Shown one piece after another: positions 53,379 to 61,313 of a DNA stretch of 64,000 nt; the first letter of the stretch is position 1; the number at the start of each line of letters is the position of its first letter. The DNA is taken from assembly GCF_005484805.1 (NCBI RefSeq), contig NZ_CP039432.1, positions 3,782,001-3,846,000 of the forward strand, in the 5' to 3' direction. Source of the DNA: Rhodococcus sp. SGAir0479. GTDB taxonomy: Bacteria; Actinomycetota; Actinomycetes; Mycobacteriales; Mycobacteriaceae. A model generated the notes under the pieces. It had not been told where the DNA came from and did not search any database. It was given only the letters and a program-made list of their open reading frames with translations. The translations under genes and the position numbers were made by a program.

Positions 53379-54191
53379 CTAGATGGACGTCAGACCCAGA
53401 TCCAGCGACATCTGCGACCCGGTGACGGTGCGCGAGAGGTCGCTGGCCAGGTAGAGCACGGCCTCGGAGACGTCGTCGACGCTGCACTTGGTGAGCCCGG
53501 CGAGGGGCCACTTGAAGTTGTCGAGGTAGCGCGGGTACTGCGCCAGGATCTTGCCGACGTTGGCGTCCTGGCCCATCGGGGTGTCCACGGCACCCGGGTG
53601 AATCGAATTGACCCGGATACCGAACTCGCCCAGCTCGATCGCCGCGGTCTTCGTCAGGCCCACCAGTCCGTGCTTGGCGGAGGTGTAGTTCGACGTCCCG
53701 GGGCTGGCCTTGAGGCCGGCCGCCGAGCTGACGACGATGATCGAGCCGCCACGGCCGCCGTCGATCATCGCGGGCACGGCCGCCTTGAGCGTGCGCCAGA
53801 CGCCGTTGAGGTTGATGTCGATCATCGTGGTCCACTGCTCCTCGGGCATCTCCCAGAAGCGGTTCCACGTCGAGATGCCGGCGTTGGCGACCACGACGTC
53901 GAGGCGACCGAACCGCTCCAGACCCGCGTCGACGGCCGCCTGCAGCGCCGCCTGGTCCCGGACGTCACCGACGGACGTGACGATTTCGCGGCCCTCGGCC
54001 CGGACCAGACGGGCGGTCTCCTCGAGATCCTCCGGCGTGGCCGCCGGGTAGCCGACGTCGTCGGACACCGACGCGCAGACGTCGAGCGCGATGATGTCCG
54101 CGCCCTCCCGAGCGAAGCGCACCGCGTGGTTGCGCCCCTGTCCGCGCGCCGCACCCGTGATGAAGGCGACCTTGTTCTCGAGCAGTGCCAT
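53379..54191 (-). CDS. Mycofactocin-coupled SDR family oxidoreductase
   Basis: A 270-residue SDR of the subgroup that holds NAD non-exchangeably and passes electrons to mycofactocin. The long insert after the second strand (ADIIALDVCASVSDDVGY, then ATPEDLEETARLV) is its hallmark. TGAARGQGRNHA, NAGIS, Ser in VVSSAAG and YTSAK give the SDR catalytic set. GGAGGG precedes the ATG. The mycofactocin biosynthesis genes are not in this window. The alcohol substrate is unknown. Confidence 0.9.
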   Translation of the reverse strand: MALLENKVAFITGAARGQGRNHAVRFAREGADIIALDVCASVSDDVGYPAATPEDLEETARLVRAEGREIVTSVGDVRDQAALQAAVDAGLERFGRLDVVVANAGISTWNRFWEMPEEQWTTMIDINLNGVWRTLKAAVPAMIDGGRGGSIIVVSSAAGLKASPGTSNYTSAKHGLVGLTKTAAIELGEFGIRVNSIHPGAVDTPMGQDANVGKILAQYPRYLDNFKWPLAGLTKCSVDDVSEAVLYLASDLSRTVTGSQMSLDLGLTSI

Positions 54192-54361
54192 GCGAATCCC
54201 TCCGGATCCCTCGTCGTGCAATGTTTTCGTCGTGCAGTGTCTTCGCAGATTAAGGCGGCGGCTCAACCCCCCGGGACGACGTTCCGGTGACCGGGAACAC
54301 AGCGCCCGATCGCCCGGATGGTCATTGCGCCCCGAAATGTCGTGTAGGCTGAAATTACCGA

Positions 54362-54435
54362 CGCGGGGTGGAGCAGCTCGGTAGCTCGCTGGGCTCATAA
54401 CCCAGAGGTCGCAGGTTCAAATCCTGTCCCCGCTA
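54362..54435 (+). tRNA. Initiator tRNA-fMet (CAT)
   Basis: A 74-nt cloverleaf: acceptor CGCGGGG/CCCCGCT, D-arm GAGCAGCTCGGTAGCTC, anticodon arm CTGGGCTCATAACCCAG, T-arm GCAGGTTCAAATCCTGT. The anticodon is CAT. The unpaired first acceptor position (C1 opposite T72) and the three consecutive G-C pairs in the anticodon stem are initiator features. CCA is not encoded. A strong terminator follows. Confidence 0.96.
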
Positions 54436-54443
54436 CAAATGGA

Positions 54444-54480
54444 AGCCCGGTCAACGAACAGTTGACCGGGCTTTCGCTTT
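54444..54480 (+). terminator. Terminator after the initiator tRNA
   Basis: AGCCCGGTCAAC-gaaca-GTTGACCGGGCT, a perfect 12-bp stem with a 5-nt loop, followed by TTCGCTTT. This is a classic intrinsic terminator. Confidence 0.92.
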
Positions 54481-54628
54481 CTCGCGGCCGGAGACTTCCA
54501 GTTGTCGCACGGTTTGTGGCACTGCCGCAGGGAGAATCCGTACCGACAACGCCTGCGCCGGTGGCACTCGCCCTGCGACGGCACCGGCCGACGACGCCGC
54601 ACCCCTCCCCTGTCGACCGGTCGGCGGC

Positions 54629-54640
54629 TAGATTGCTTCT
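54629..54640 (+). promoter_or_regulatory. -10 box for a leaderless DUF309 transcript
   Basis: TAGATT (54629-54634) lies 6 nt before the ATG at 54641 and no ribosome site is present, so transcription should begin at or near the start codon. Confidence 0.45.
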
Positions 54641-55114
54641 ATGGCCGACCGCGATCGGGACACCCTCGGTAAGCCGCGCAACGCCCGGCCCCGGGACCGT
54701 CTGGGGCGCCCGCTCGCGTGGGGCGAGGAGGGCTTTCCCACGATGCCCGACGACCTGGACCTCGAACCCGACGAGGCGGTCACCGAGGCGCAGCGTCTGC
54801 TCGATCACGACCTGCCGTTCCACGCGCACGAGGTGCTCGAATCCGCGTGGAAGAAGGCCCCTTCCACCGAGCGCGGTCTGTGGCAGGGCCTGGCCCAGTT
54901 GGCGGTCGCGGTCACCCATCAGATGCGCGGCAATCCGGCGGGCGCGGTGTCGCTGTTGCGGCAGGGCCGACATCGCATCGCGGCGTTCGCGGACGATCCG
55001 CCACACGCCCTCGACATCAGCGGCCTGGTCGCCTGGGCGGACCATCTGATCGTCGAACTGGATCGTGACGCCCCGCCCGACACGGTGCCGGTTCCCCGCC
55101 TCCGGGTGCCCTGA
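54641..55114 (+). CDS. DUF309 domain-containing protein
   Basis: A 157-residue protein. The N-terminal 45 residues are charged; then the DUF309 helical bundle with HDLPFHAHEVLESAWKKAP, GLWQGLAQLAVAVTHQMRGN and AVSLLRQGRHRIAAF, the conserved His/Glu and QGL..LAVA..H residues being in place. Family function is unknown. The ATG lacks a ribosome site and is probably leaderless. The following gene overlaps by 1 nt (TGATG). Confidence 0.88.
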   Translation: MADRDRDTLGKPRNARPRDRLGRPLAWGEEGFPTMPDDLDLEPDEAVTEAQRLLDHDLPFHAHEVLESAWKKAPSTERGLWQGLAQLAVAVTHQMRGNPAGAVSLLRQGRHRIAAFADDPPHALDISGLVAWADHLIVELDRDAPPDTVPVPRLRVP

Positions 55115-55776
55115 TGAGGGATCCTGACCGAATGACCGTTCTGCCGATGTTCCCCCTCGGTGGTGCGCTGCTGCCTGGGGAACGGCTGCCGCTGCACGTG
55201 TTCGAACCCCGCTACCAGGCACTCGTGCGCGACTGCCTCAACGCGACCGAGGGACCGGTGTTCGGCACCGTCCTCATCGCGCGGGGGCACGAGGTGGGCG
55301 GTGGCGACACCCGGCACGACGTCGGCACCGCGGTGCGCATCGTCTCTCACGTCGGGATCGGCGACGGCCGGTGGGCACTGGACTGCGTCGGGGAGGAACG
55401 GATCCGGATTCGGCACTGGCTCGGCGACGACCCGTATCCGCGCGCGGAGGTGCAGCCGTGGCCGGTGCCGGCAACCGGCCGGGTCTCCGACGATCAGCTC
55501 CGACATCTCACCGACAAGATCACCGAGCTGTACATCGTGCTCACTCGGGTCCGCGAGCTGCGCGACGACCCGCCACCGGCCCCGCCGCGCATGTTCGACG
55601 TGCTCGAGCAGCCCGGTGATCACCTGTACGCGCTCGCGTCCTGGGTGCCGATGGGCGCGGCGGACAAGTTCGCGGTCCTGGTGGCCGAGACCACGGACGA
55701 GCGGCACCGCGCGGTGGCGGACGCGATCGACAACGCCCGGGAAATCGCCGAGTTCCGCCTTTCGGAGCGTCGGTGA
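55114..55776 (+). CDS. LON peptidase substrate-binding (N-terminal) domain protein
   Basis: A 220-residue stand-alone LON-N domain: LPMFPLGGALLPGERLPLHVFEPRYQALVRDCL (residues about 10-42, cited in parts) and a helical C-terminal half (PPRMFDVLEQPGDHLYALAS). There is no AAA or protease domain. ATG 55114 overlaps the DUF309 stop; ATG 55132 is an alternative start. Such proteins may present substrates to proteases; role unproven. Confidence 0.88.
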   Translation: MRDPDRMTVLPMFPLGGALLPGERLPLHVFEPRYQALVRDCLNATEGPVFGTVLIARGHEVGGGDTRHDVGTAVRIVSHVGIGDGRWALDCVGEERIRIRHWLGDDPYPRAEVQPWPVPATGRVSDDQLRHLTDKITELYIVLTRVRELRDDPPPAPPRMFDVLEQPGDHLYALASWVPMGAADKFAVLVAETTDERHRAVADAIDNAREIAEFRLSERR

Positions 55777-55840
55777 CCGGGGACACTGTCGACATGTACT
55801 AACGTCCGAGCCCCGGGAGGCTCTGGGGAGGGAGCAACAC

Positions 55841-56287
55841 ATGATCCACGTTCGGCACACGGCGGTAGCGGTCGTTCCCGTCGACCTGGCGTTCGCGCAC
55901 ATCGACGACTATCGGAACGTGCCCGACTGGATGTTCGGGATCACCCGGTTCGACCCGCTGGGCGATCCGGACCGGGGTCTGGGCGCGCGCTACGACACCA
56001 CGATGCAGATCGGTCCCAAGGCGCTGAAGTCGACGGTCGAGATCACCGAATGGGAGCAGGACCGGCTCATCACGCTGTCGTCGGTCGCCGGATTCGGCAA
56101 CCGGTCCACGTGGATGTTCACCCCGGTCGGCGACGACCACACCGAATTGTCCGTCGATTTCGGTTACGAACTGCCGGGCGGACTCGCGGGACGGGCGCTC
56201 GGCAAACTCGTCGAGCCGTTCGTCGTCACGGCGATCAAGCAGACCGAGGCGAACCTGCGCGGACAGATCGAGGCCGCGGGCCGGTAG
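55841..56287 (+). CDS. SRPBCC family protein
   Basis: A 148-residue helix-grip protein: VRHTAVAVVPVDLAFAHIDDYRNVPDW opens the fold, a central sheet follows (RYDTTMQIGPKALKSTVEI) and a C-terminal helix (LGKLVEPFVVTAIKQTEANL) closes it. GGGAGGGAG precedes the ATG. It probably binds a hydrophobic ligand. It converges on the esterase gene with 1 bp between stops. Confidence 0.82.
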   Translation: MIHVRHTAVAVVPVDLAFAHIDDYRNVPDWMFGITRFDPLGDPDRGLGARYDTTMQIGPKALKSTVEITEWEQDRLITLSSVAGFGNRSTWMFTPVGDDHTELSVDFGYELPGGLAGRALGKLVEPFVVTAIKQTEANLRGQIEAAGR

Positions 56288-56288
56288 C

Positions 56289-57263
56289 TCACGCGGAGTG
56301 TCGGCCGCGGTAACCCAGGGCGCGGCGGGCGAAGTCGAGACTGAACGCGATCGTCAGCGTCGCCTCGTTCAGGATCGTGCCGAGCACCGGATAGGCGTGG
56401 ATCTGGCCGCTCCACACATGCGTCTCGACGGCCTGCCCCACGTCCTCGAGCATCCCCGTCATCGCCTCGACGTCGGGACGCATCAGCTCGTACTGCGCGA
56501 CACTGAAGAACACCGGCGGGAACAGCCGCGGGTCGGCCTCGATGGGCGAGTCGGCACCGGCGATCGGTTCCGGGCCGCCGGCCCAACGGTCCTTGAGCGC
56601 CTCGACCTGACCCATCGGGAGGTAGGCGTCGCGGCGCATGTAGTCGGGGTCGTGCTTTTCGAGCGCCAGGTTCAGCAGCGGGGAGTACCCGATCACCGCG
56701 GCCGGAGTCACCATGCCCCGCGACGCGGCCAGCTCGGCCACCTTCATCGCGAGGTAACCGCCGGCCGAATCACCGGCCAGGATGATCTTGGTGGGGTCCT
56801 CGGCCTCCCCGAGCAGATCGGTGTACGCCGCCATCGCGTCGTGGATCGACGTGCCGATGCCGCCGTACGGCAGCTGCCGGTACTCGACCGACACCACCGG
56901 GATCCCCGACCGCGCCGCGAGCACCGCGCACAGGCTGCGGTGCGTGGCCAGGCCGCAGAACACGAATCCGCCGCCGTGGAAGTACAGCACCGTGGCGCCG
57001 GCGAGCGCGTCCGACGCCTTGCGGTGGTGCGTGATCAGTTCACTGGGAACCCCGCCGAGCGTCCGCGATTCGATGGACACACCCCGCGGCTTCGGCAGTC
57101 GATCGACCACCTTCTCGAGGTGCGCGAGCGCCGCCAGTCCGCGGTCCGTCGCCGGCCACGCCGCGAACAGCGGCTTCACGAAGATCCGGGCGAACCAGAA
57201 CACCAGCCACGCCCGCCAGCTCACCTTCCAGTGCCGGATGATCGTCGTCTCGCGCGTACGCAT
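56289..57263 (-). CDS. Alpha/beta hydrolase, HSL/LipH-type esterase
   Basis: A 324-residue esterase of the hormone-sensitive-lipase group: the oxyanion motif VLYFHGGGFVFCG near residue 100, the nucleophile elbow AGDSAGGYLA and the C-terminal His in SGQIHAYPV. An N-terminal hydrophobic stretch (WRAWLVFWFARIFVKPLFAAW) may anchor it to the membrane. ATG 57263 (GGGGGCAG upstream) is used. It hydrolyses short- to medium-chain esters; natural substrate unknown. Confidence 0.9.
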   Translation of the reverse strand: MRTRETTIIRHWKVSWRAWLVFWFARIFVKPLFAAWPATDRGLAALAHLEKVVDRLPKPRGVSIESRTLGGVPSELITHHRKASDALAGATVLYFHGGGFVFCGLATHRSLCAVLAARSGIPVVSVEYRQLPYGGIGTSIHDAMAAYTDLLGEAEDPTKIILAGDSAGGYLAMKVAELAASRGMVTPAAVIGYSPLLNLALEKHDPDYMRRDAYLPMGQVEALKDRWAGGPEPIAGADSPIEADPRLFPPVFFSVAQYELMRPDVEAMTGMLEDVGQAVETHVWSGQIHAYPVLGTILNEATLTIAFSLDFARRALGYRGRHSA

Positions 57264-57357
57264 TCTGCCCCCAGTCGTCTTCCGCACCCGTCCGGTCCGC
57301 CCGTCCGTCCGTCCGCCACCCTAGAGTCCGACGGGCCGCCTCGCAGGGACTCGCGTG

Positions 57358-58503
57358 TCACACCTGCAGGAGGGGGACGAGTAGTTCGTCGTCGGTGAGT
57401 GCCCCGTGCTGGCCGGCCAGCAGCGACATCCGCGGCTCGGCCTCGGTGCGCACCACCGCGGTCGCACCGCGGGCGATCATCACGACGTCGCCGATGCGGC
57501 GCAGCGCGGCGGGCGTCGGGTCCGGTCCGAACAGCCCCGCCGCCACGGCATCGTCGCGGGTCCCCACCCACGCCCGCCGGCCCAGCACCGCCCGCCAGCG
57601 GCGCAGGACGTCGGCCGTCTGCCCAGGCTCGACATGGACGTACCGGCAGCGCGCCTCCCCGGTGAGCGCCGCGACCCCGTCCGACAGCGCGGGCTCGGCG
57701 TCGAAGTCCACGCGGTGCGGCGGATCGACGGACACCATGCCGTGGTCGGCGGTCACCAGCACCCGCACGTCCGGACCGAGATGCGCGACGAGGTCCTCGA
57801 CGAGCCGGTCGACGATCGTCAGCTGCGCCACCCACGGGTCGCTGCCGGGGCCGTACACGTGCCCGAGCGTGTCGATCTGGCTCAGATAGCAGTAGACCAG
57901 GGTCCGTTCGGCGACCGTTGCCGCGTGCGCCGTGGAGTGCAGCAGGTCGCCGTAGGCGACGGTCCCGACGAACCGGGCGCCCCGCAACGCCGCACGGGTG
58001 AGTCCGCTGCCGGCGAACTCGCGGGGCAGCACGGTCGACGCGACCACACCGCCCGCCCTTGCCCGCTCGAATGCCGTCGGGGATGGCTGGATCCGCTCCG
58101 GCACCACCTTCGTCAGCGCGTCCCGCTTGTCCCCGACACGCTGCCAGCGCAACCAGTTGAACGGCCCGCCTGCCTCCGCGACGTCGGACACGTAGCCGGT
58201 GACCCCGTGCCGGCCCGACGGCAACCCCGTACCGAACGACGCGAGGCTCGTCGCGGTGGTGGTGGGAAAGCCCGCCCGGATCGCCTGCCCGTCCACACCG
58301 TTGAGGAACGGTGCGGCGTCGACGTTGCGGCGCAGCAGATTCCACCCCAGGCCGTCGATCACCAGCACCACCGTCCGGTGGGCGGCCGGCAGGCCCAGCC
58401 GATCGGTTTCACCCGGCAACCCCAGCGACGCGAGCACCGACGGCAGCACGTCGGCGAGCGTCGGCTCGGCGTACACGTCGCGCACGGGAAGGTCGTCCGT
58501 CAC
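57358..58503 (-). CDS. Alkaline-phosphatase-superfamily (nucleotide pyrophosphatase-like) protein
   Basis: A 381-residue metal-dependent phosphodiesterase. The nucleophile region is FPTTTATSLASFGTGLPSGRHG, VVLVIDGLGWNLLR holds a first metal Asp, and LSQIDTLGHVYGP and VTADHGMVSVDP carry the remaining Asp/His ligands. The start is GTG 58503 (VTDDLPVRDVYAEP), with a weak ribosome site. No signal peptide is present, so it acts in the cytoplasm. Substrate unknown. Confidence 0.85.
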   Translation of the reverse strand: MTDDLPVRDVYAEPTLADVLPSVLASLGLPGETDRLGLPAAHRTVVLVIDGLGWNLLRRNVDAAPFLNGVDGQAIRAGFPTTTATSLASFGTGLPSGRHGVTGYVSDVAEAGGPFNWLRWQRVGDKRDALTKVVPERIQPSPTAFERARAGGVVASTVLPREFAGSGLTRAALRGARFVGTVAYGDLLHSTAHAATVAERTLVYCYLSQIDTLGHVYGPGSDPWVAQLTIVDRLVEDLVAHLGPDVRVLVTADHGMVSVDPPHRVDFDAEPALSDGVAALTGEARCRYVHVEPGQTADVLRRWRAVLGRRAWVGTRDDAVAAGLFGPDPTPAALRRIGDVVMIARGATAVVRTEAEPRMSLLAGQHGALTDDELLVPLLQV

Positions 58504-58676
58504 AGGAAGCACTCGCAATCGTCGCTCGGCACGGTGGCGTCGCTCCCAACTGTAGGGGCGCCGCACCGAACTGGTCTGCATTCGACAATCGGCGGCGAAT
58601 CGGCACCACACGAGACCGCGGAGTGCCAACCTGAACCCATGAGTCCCACACACGTCCGTACACGAGGTGAGCACTG

Positions 58677-59684
58677 ATGGCCCGCCCGGTCCGCGTCGTC
58701 GTTCTCGGGTCGGGGTCGTGGGGAACGACCGTGGCCACACTCGCGGCGCACAACACCCCCACCCTGCTGTGGTCGCGCAACCCCGACACCGCCGACGAGA
58801 TCAACACCGAGCACCGCAATTCCCGCTATCTGGGCGAACACGAGCTGCCCGAGAGCCTGCGCGCGACCCCCGACATCGTGGAGGCCGCGAACGAGGCCGA
58901 CGTGCTGGTGGTGGGCGTCCCGTCGCACGCGGTGCGCAGCACCCTGAACCGGATCGCGAACGACGTGCGCGCGTGGGTGCCGGTGCTCTCGCTAGCGAAG
59001 GGGCTCGAGCCCGGCACCCGGCAGCGGCCCACCGAGGTGATCTCCGAGTGTCTGCCCGGCCACCCCGTGGGCCTGCTGGCCGGCCCCAACATCGCGCGCG
59101 AGATCGCTGACGGCCTGGCCGCCGCCTCGGTGGTCGCGACGCAGGACGGCGACGTCGCGGCAGCTCTGCAACCGTTGTTCGCGTCCAAGGTCTTTCGGGT
59201 GTACCGCAACACGGACGTGCTCGGCTGCGAACTGGGCGGGGTACTCAAGAACATCGTGGCGATCGCGTCGGGAATGGCCGACGGTCTGGGGGTCGGCGAC
59301 AACACCCGGGCGATGGTGCTCGCACGCGGGCTCGCCGAGATGACCCGGCTGGGCGAGACGATGGGCGCGAACCCGCGCACGTTCGCGGGGCTCACGGGTG
59401 TCGGCGACCTCATCGCCACGTGCATGAGCCCGGCCTCGCGCAACCGGCGCGTCGGCGAGGCGATCGCCCGCGGACTGACCGTCGAGCAGGCCGTCGAGGA
59501 ACTGGGGCAGGTCGCCGAGGGCGTCAAGACCGCGCCGACGGTGATGGAGCTGGCCCGCGACTACGGGGTCGAGATGCCGATCGCCGCCGAGGTGGAGGCC
59601 GTCGTCGCCGGTCGCCGCACCCCCGCCGAGGCGTATCGCGGCCTGCGCAAGGTTCAGCCCGGCGACGAGGAAGAGGTCGCATGA
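58677..59684 (+). CDS. gpsA: Glycerol-3-phosphate dehydrogenase [NAD(P)+]
   Basis: A 335-residue Gps[15 protein letters not shown] (nucleotide loop), [22 protein letters not shown], and the catalytic/substrate block [20 protein letters not shown] with its Lys. [16 protein letters not shown] is a family signature. It reduces dihydroxyacetone phosphate to sn-glycerol-3-phosphate for phospholipid and triacylglycerol synthesis. GAGGTGAG lies upstream of the ATG. Confidence 0.96.
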   Translation: MARPVRVVVLGSGSWGTTVATLAAHNTPTLLWSRNPDTADEINTEHRNSRYLGEHELPESLRATPDIVEAANEADVLVVGVPSHAVRSTLNRIANDVRAWVPVLSLAKGLEPGTRQRPTEVISECLPGHPVGLLAGPNIAREIADGLAAASVVATQDGDVAAALQPLFASKVFRVYRNTDVLGCELGGVLKNIVAIASGMADGLGVGDNTRAMVLARGLAEMTRLGETMGANPRTFAGLTGVGDLIATCMSPASRNRRVGEAIARGLTVEQAVEELGQVAEGVKTAPTVMELARDYGVEMPIAAEVEAVVAGRRTPAEAYRGLRKVQPGDEEEVA

Positions 59685-59702
59685 ACGGGTCGCCCGATTT
59701 GT

Positions 59703-59719
59703 CTTGAACACCGTTCAAG
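59703..59719. promoter_or_regulatory. Operator-like palindrome upstream of the Baeyer-Villiger-type monooxygenase
   Basis: CTTGAAC-acc-GTTCAAG, perfect 7-bp arms with a 3-nt spacer, 53 bp before the start. It resembles TetR-family operators. The spacing of 3 differs from the SOS box (4), and the bases differ too. No regulator gene is adjacent. Confidence 0.55.
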
Positions 59720-59772
59720 TTGCACACTGCTGACGACAGGCGGCGAGGGAGGCGCGGCGCGAAGGTCGGCGG

Positions 59773-61251
59773 ATGGGAAGCAGTGTGTCGGAAGCGGTTC
59801 GTCAGGTACGGGTACTGATCGTGGGTGCCGGCTTCGCCGGACTCGGCATGGCCCTGCAACTCGCCGGCCGCGGCGAGCGCGACTTCCTGGTGCTCGAGAA
59901 GGCCGACGCCGTGGGCGGCACCTGGCGACAGAACACGTATCCGGGCTGCGAGTGCGACATCCCGTCCGTGCTGTACTCGTACTCGTTCGCCCCCAAGGCG
60001 GATTGGTCCTCCTCGCACGCCGCGCAGCCGGAGATCCTCGACTACCTCACCGAACTCACCGAGCGCCACGCATTGGGTGACCACATCGAGTTCGGCTCCG
60101 AGGTGGCCGGGGCACAGTGGAACGAGACCGATTGCCGCTGGCACGTTTTCGACAAGGCCGGGCGCGAGTTCGTGGCGCGGTACCTGGTGCTGGCGTCGGG
60201 CGCGCTCAACGTGCCGCGCCTCCCGCGCATCCCCGGCGCCGAGACGTTCGCGGGCGCGAGCATGCACTCGGCGCAATGGCGCGACGACGTCGACCTCACC
60301 GGCAAGCGGGTGGCCGTCGTCGGCACCGGCGCCAGCGCGGTGCAGATCGTCCCGCACCTCGCCCGGGAGGCGGCGAGCCTGCACGTCTTCCAGCGCACCC
60401 CCGCCTGGGTCCTGCCACGCCGGAGGTTCCGCGCGGCCGTCGCGGTGAGCCGACGGAGTGCGCTGGTCCGCAGGCTTTTCCGCGGGGCCGTCTACTGGGG
60501 CGCCGAATTGCTCGGCATCGGGCTCCGCCGGCCTCGACTGCTCGAGCGCACCCAGAACCGCGCCCTCGCCCACCTGCGACGTCAGGTGCCTGATGTGACC
60601 CTGCGTGACGCGCTCACCCCGGACTACCGCATCGGCTGCAAGCGGATCCTGCGCTCCGACGACTTCTATCCCACGCTCACCCGCGCGAACACCACGCTCG
60701 TCACCGACCCGATCACCGCGATCCACCCGAGCGGGATCGAGACCGCCGACGGCACCCGCCACGAGGTCGACGTCGTCGTGTACGCAACCGGGTTCCGGGT
60801 CGCCGGCGCGACGAACCGCATGCACCTGGTCGGCCGCGGCGGCGTGAGCCTGCTCGAACGCTGGCAGCACGACGGCGTCCGCACGCATCTCGGCGTCACG
60901 GTCGCCGGAATGCCCAACGCCTTCTTCCTGTCCGGCCCCAACACCGGCCTGGGCCACAACTCGGTGATCGTGATGATCGAGGCGCAGATTGCGCACGCAC
61001 TGGACGCGATGCGCCTGGCCGAGGAAACCGGCGCGGCCGCGGTCGAGGTCCGCACCGAAGCTCAGGACGACTTCGATTCGTCTCTGCGGAAACGGCTCTC
61101 GCGCGGGGTCTGGAGTGTCGGCGGCTGCGCCAGTTGGTACCTGGACGCACGCGGGGCCAATCACGCGCTGTGGCCCGGGTCGTCGTGGGCGTACCGCAGG
61201 CGCACCCGCAGCGTGCATCCGGCCGATTACGCACTCCTGACGCACCACTGA
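59773..61251 (+). CDS. Baeyer-Villiger-type flavin monooxygenase
   Basis: A 492-residue FAD/NADPH monooxygenase. LIVGAGFAGLGMAL binds FAD, VAVVGTGASAVQI binds NADPH, and FAGASMHSAQW fits the BVMO fingerprint FxGxxxHxxxW. GGTWRQNTYPGCECDIPS is also typical. It would turn ketones into esters or lactones, or oxidise a soft heteroatom. Start ATG 59773; GTG 59785 is an alternative with a better-placed GGGAAG. Confidence 0.92.
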   Translation: MGSSVSEAVRQVRVLIVGAGFAGLGMALQLAGRGERDFLVLEKADAVGGTWRQNTYPGCECDIPSVLYSYSFAPKADWSSSHAAQPEILDYLTELTERHALGDHIEFGSEVAGAQWNETDCRWHVFDKAGREFVARYLVLASGALNVPRLPRIPGAETFAGASMHSAQWRDDVDLTGKRVAVVGTGASAVQIVPHLAREAASLHVFQRTPAWVLPRRRFRAAVAVSRRSALVRRLFRGAVYWGAELLGIGLRRPRLLERTQNRALAHLRRQVPDVTLRDALTPDYRIGCKRILRSDDFYPTLTRANTTLVTDPITAIHPSGIETADGTRHEVDVVVYATGFRVAGATNRMHLVGRGGVSLLERWQHDGVRTHLGVTVAGMPNAFFLSGPNTGLGHNSVIVMIEAQIAHALDAMRLAEETGAAAVEVRTEAQDDFDSSLRKRLSRGVWSVGGCASWYLDARGANHALWPGSSWAYRRRTRSVHPADYALLTHH

Positions 61252-61276
61252 CATGCACGAATGCGCATCACCTCCT

Positions 61277-61304
61277 TTGACAATGGTTTTCATTACCATA
61301 TAGA
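61277..61304 (+). promoter_or_regulatory. Zur-box-controlled promoter of the AztD-like gene
   Basis: TTGACA (61277-61282), a 16-nt spacer and TATAGA (61299-61304) form a near-consensus sigma-70 promoter. TGACAATGGTTTTCA (61278-61292) matches the actinobacterial Zur core TGAAAATCATTTTCA at 12 of 15 positions and overlaps the -35 box and spacer, so zinc-bound Zur would block transcription. Confidence 0.75.
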
Positions 61305-61313
61305 CCTTGCGGC

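Noticed and set aside
54362-54480. tRNA gene as an integration site
   Set aside because: No repeat of the tRNA 3' end, no integrase and no mobile genes were found nearby.
54395-55222. Minus-strand open frame ending in AGTGFEPATSGL across the tRNA region
   Set aside because: This ending is the well-known false translation of the antisense strand of a tRNA gene, and the rest lies opposite the DUF309 gene.
59703-59719. Possible LexA (SOS) box
   Set aside because: The mycobacterial-type box needs TCGAAC-N4-GTTCGA; here the arms are TTGAAC/GTTCAA with a 3-nt spacer.
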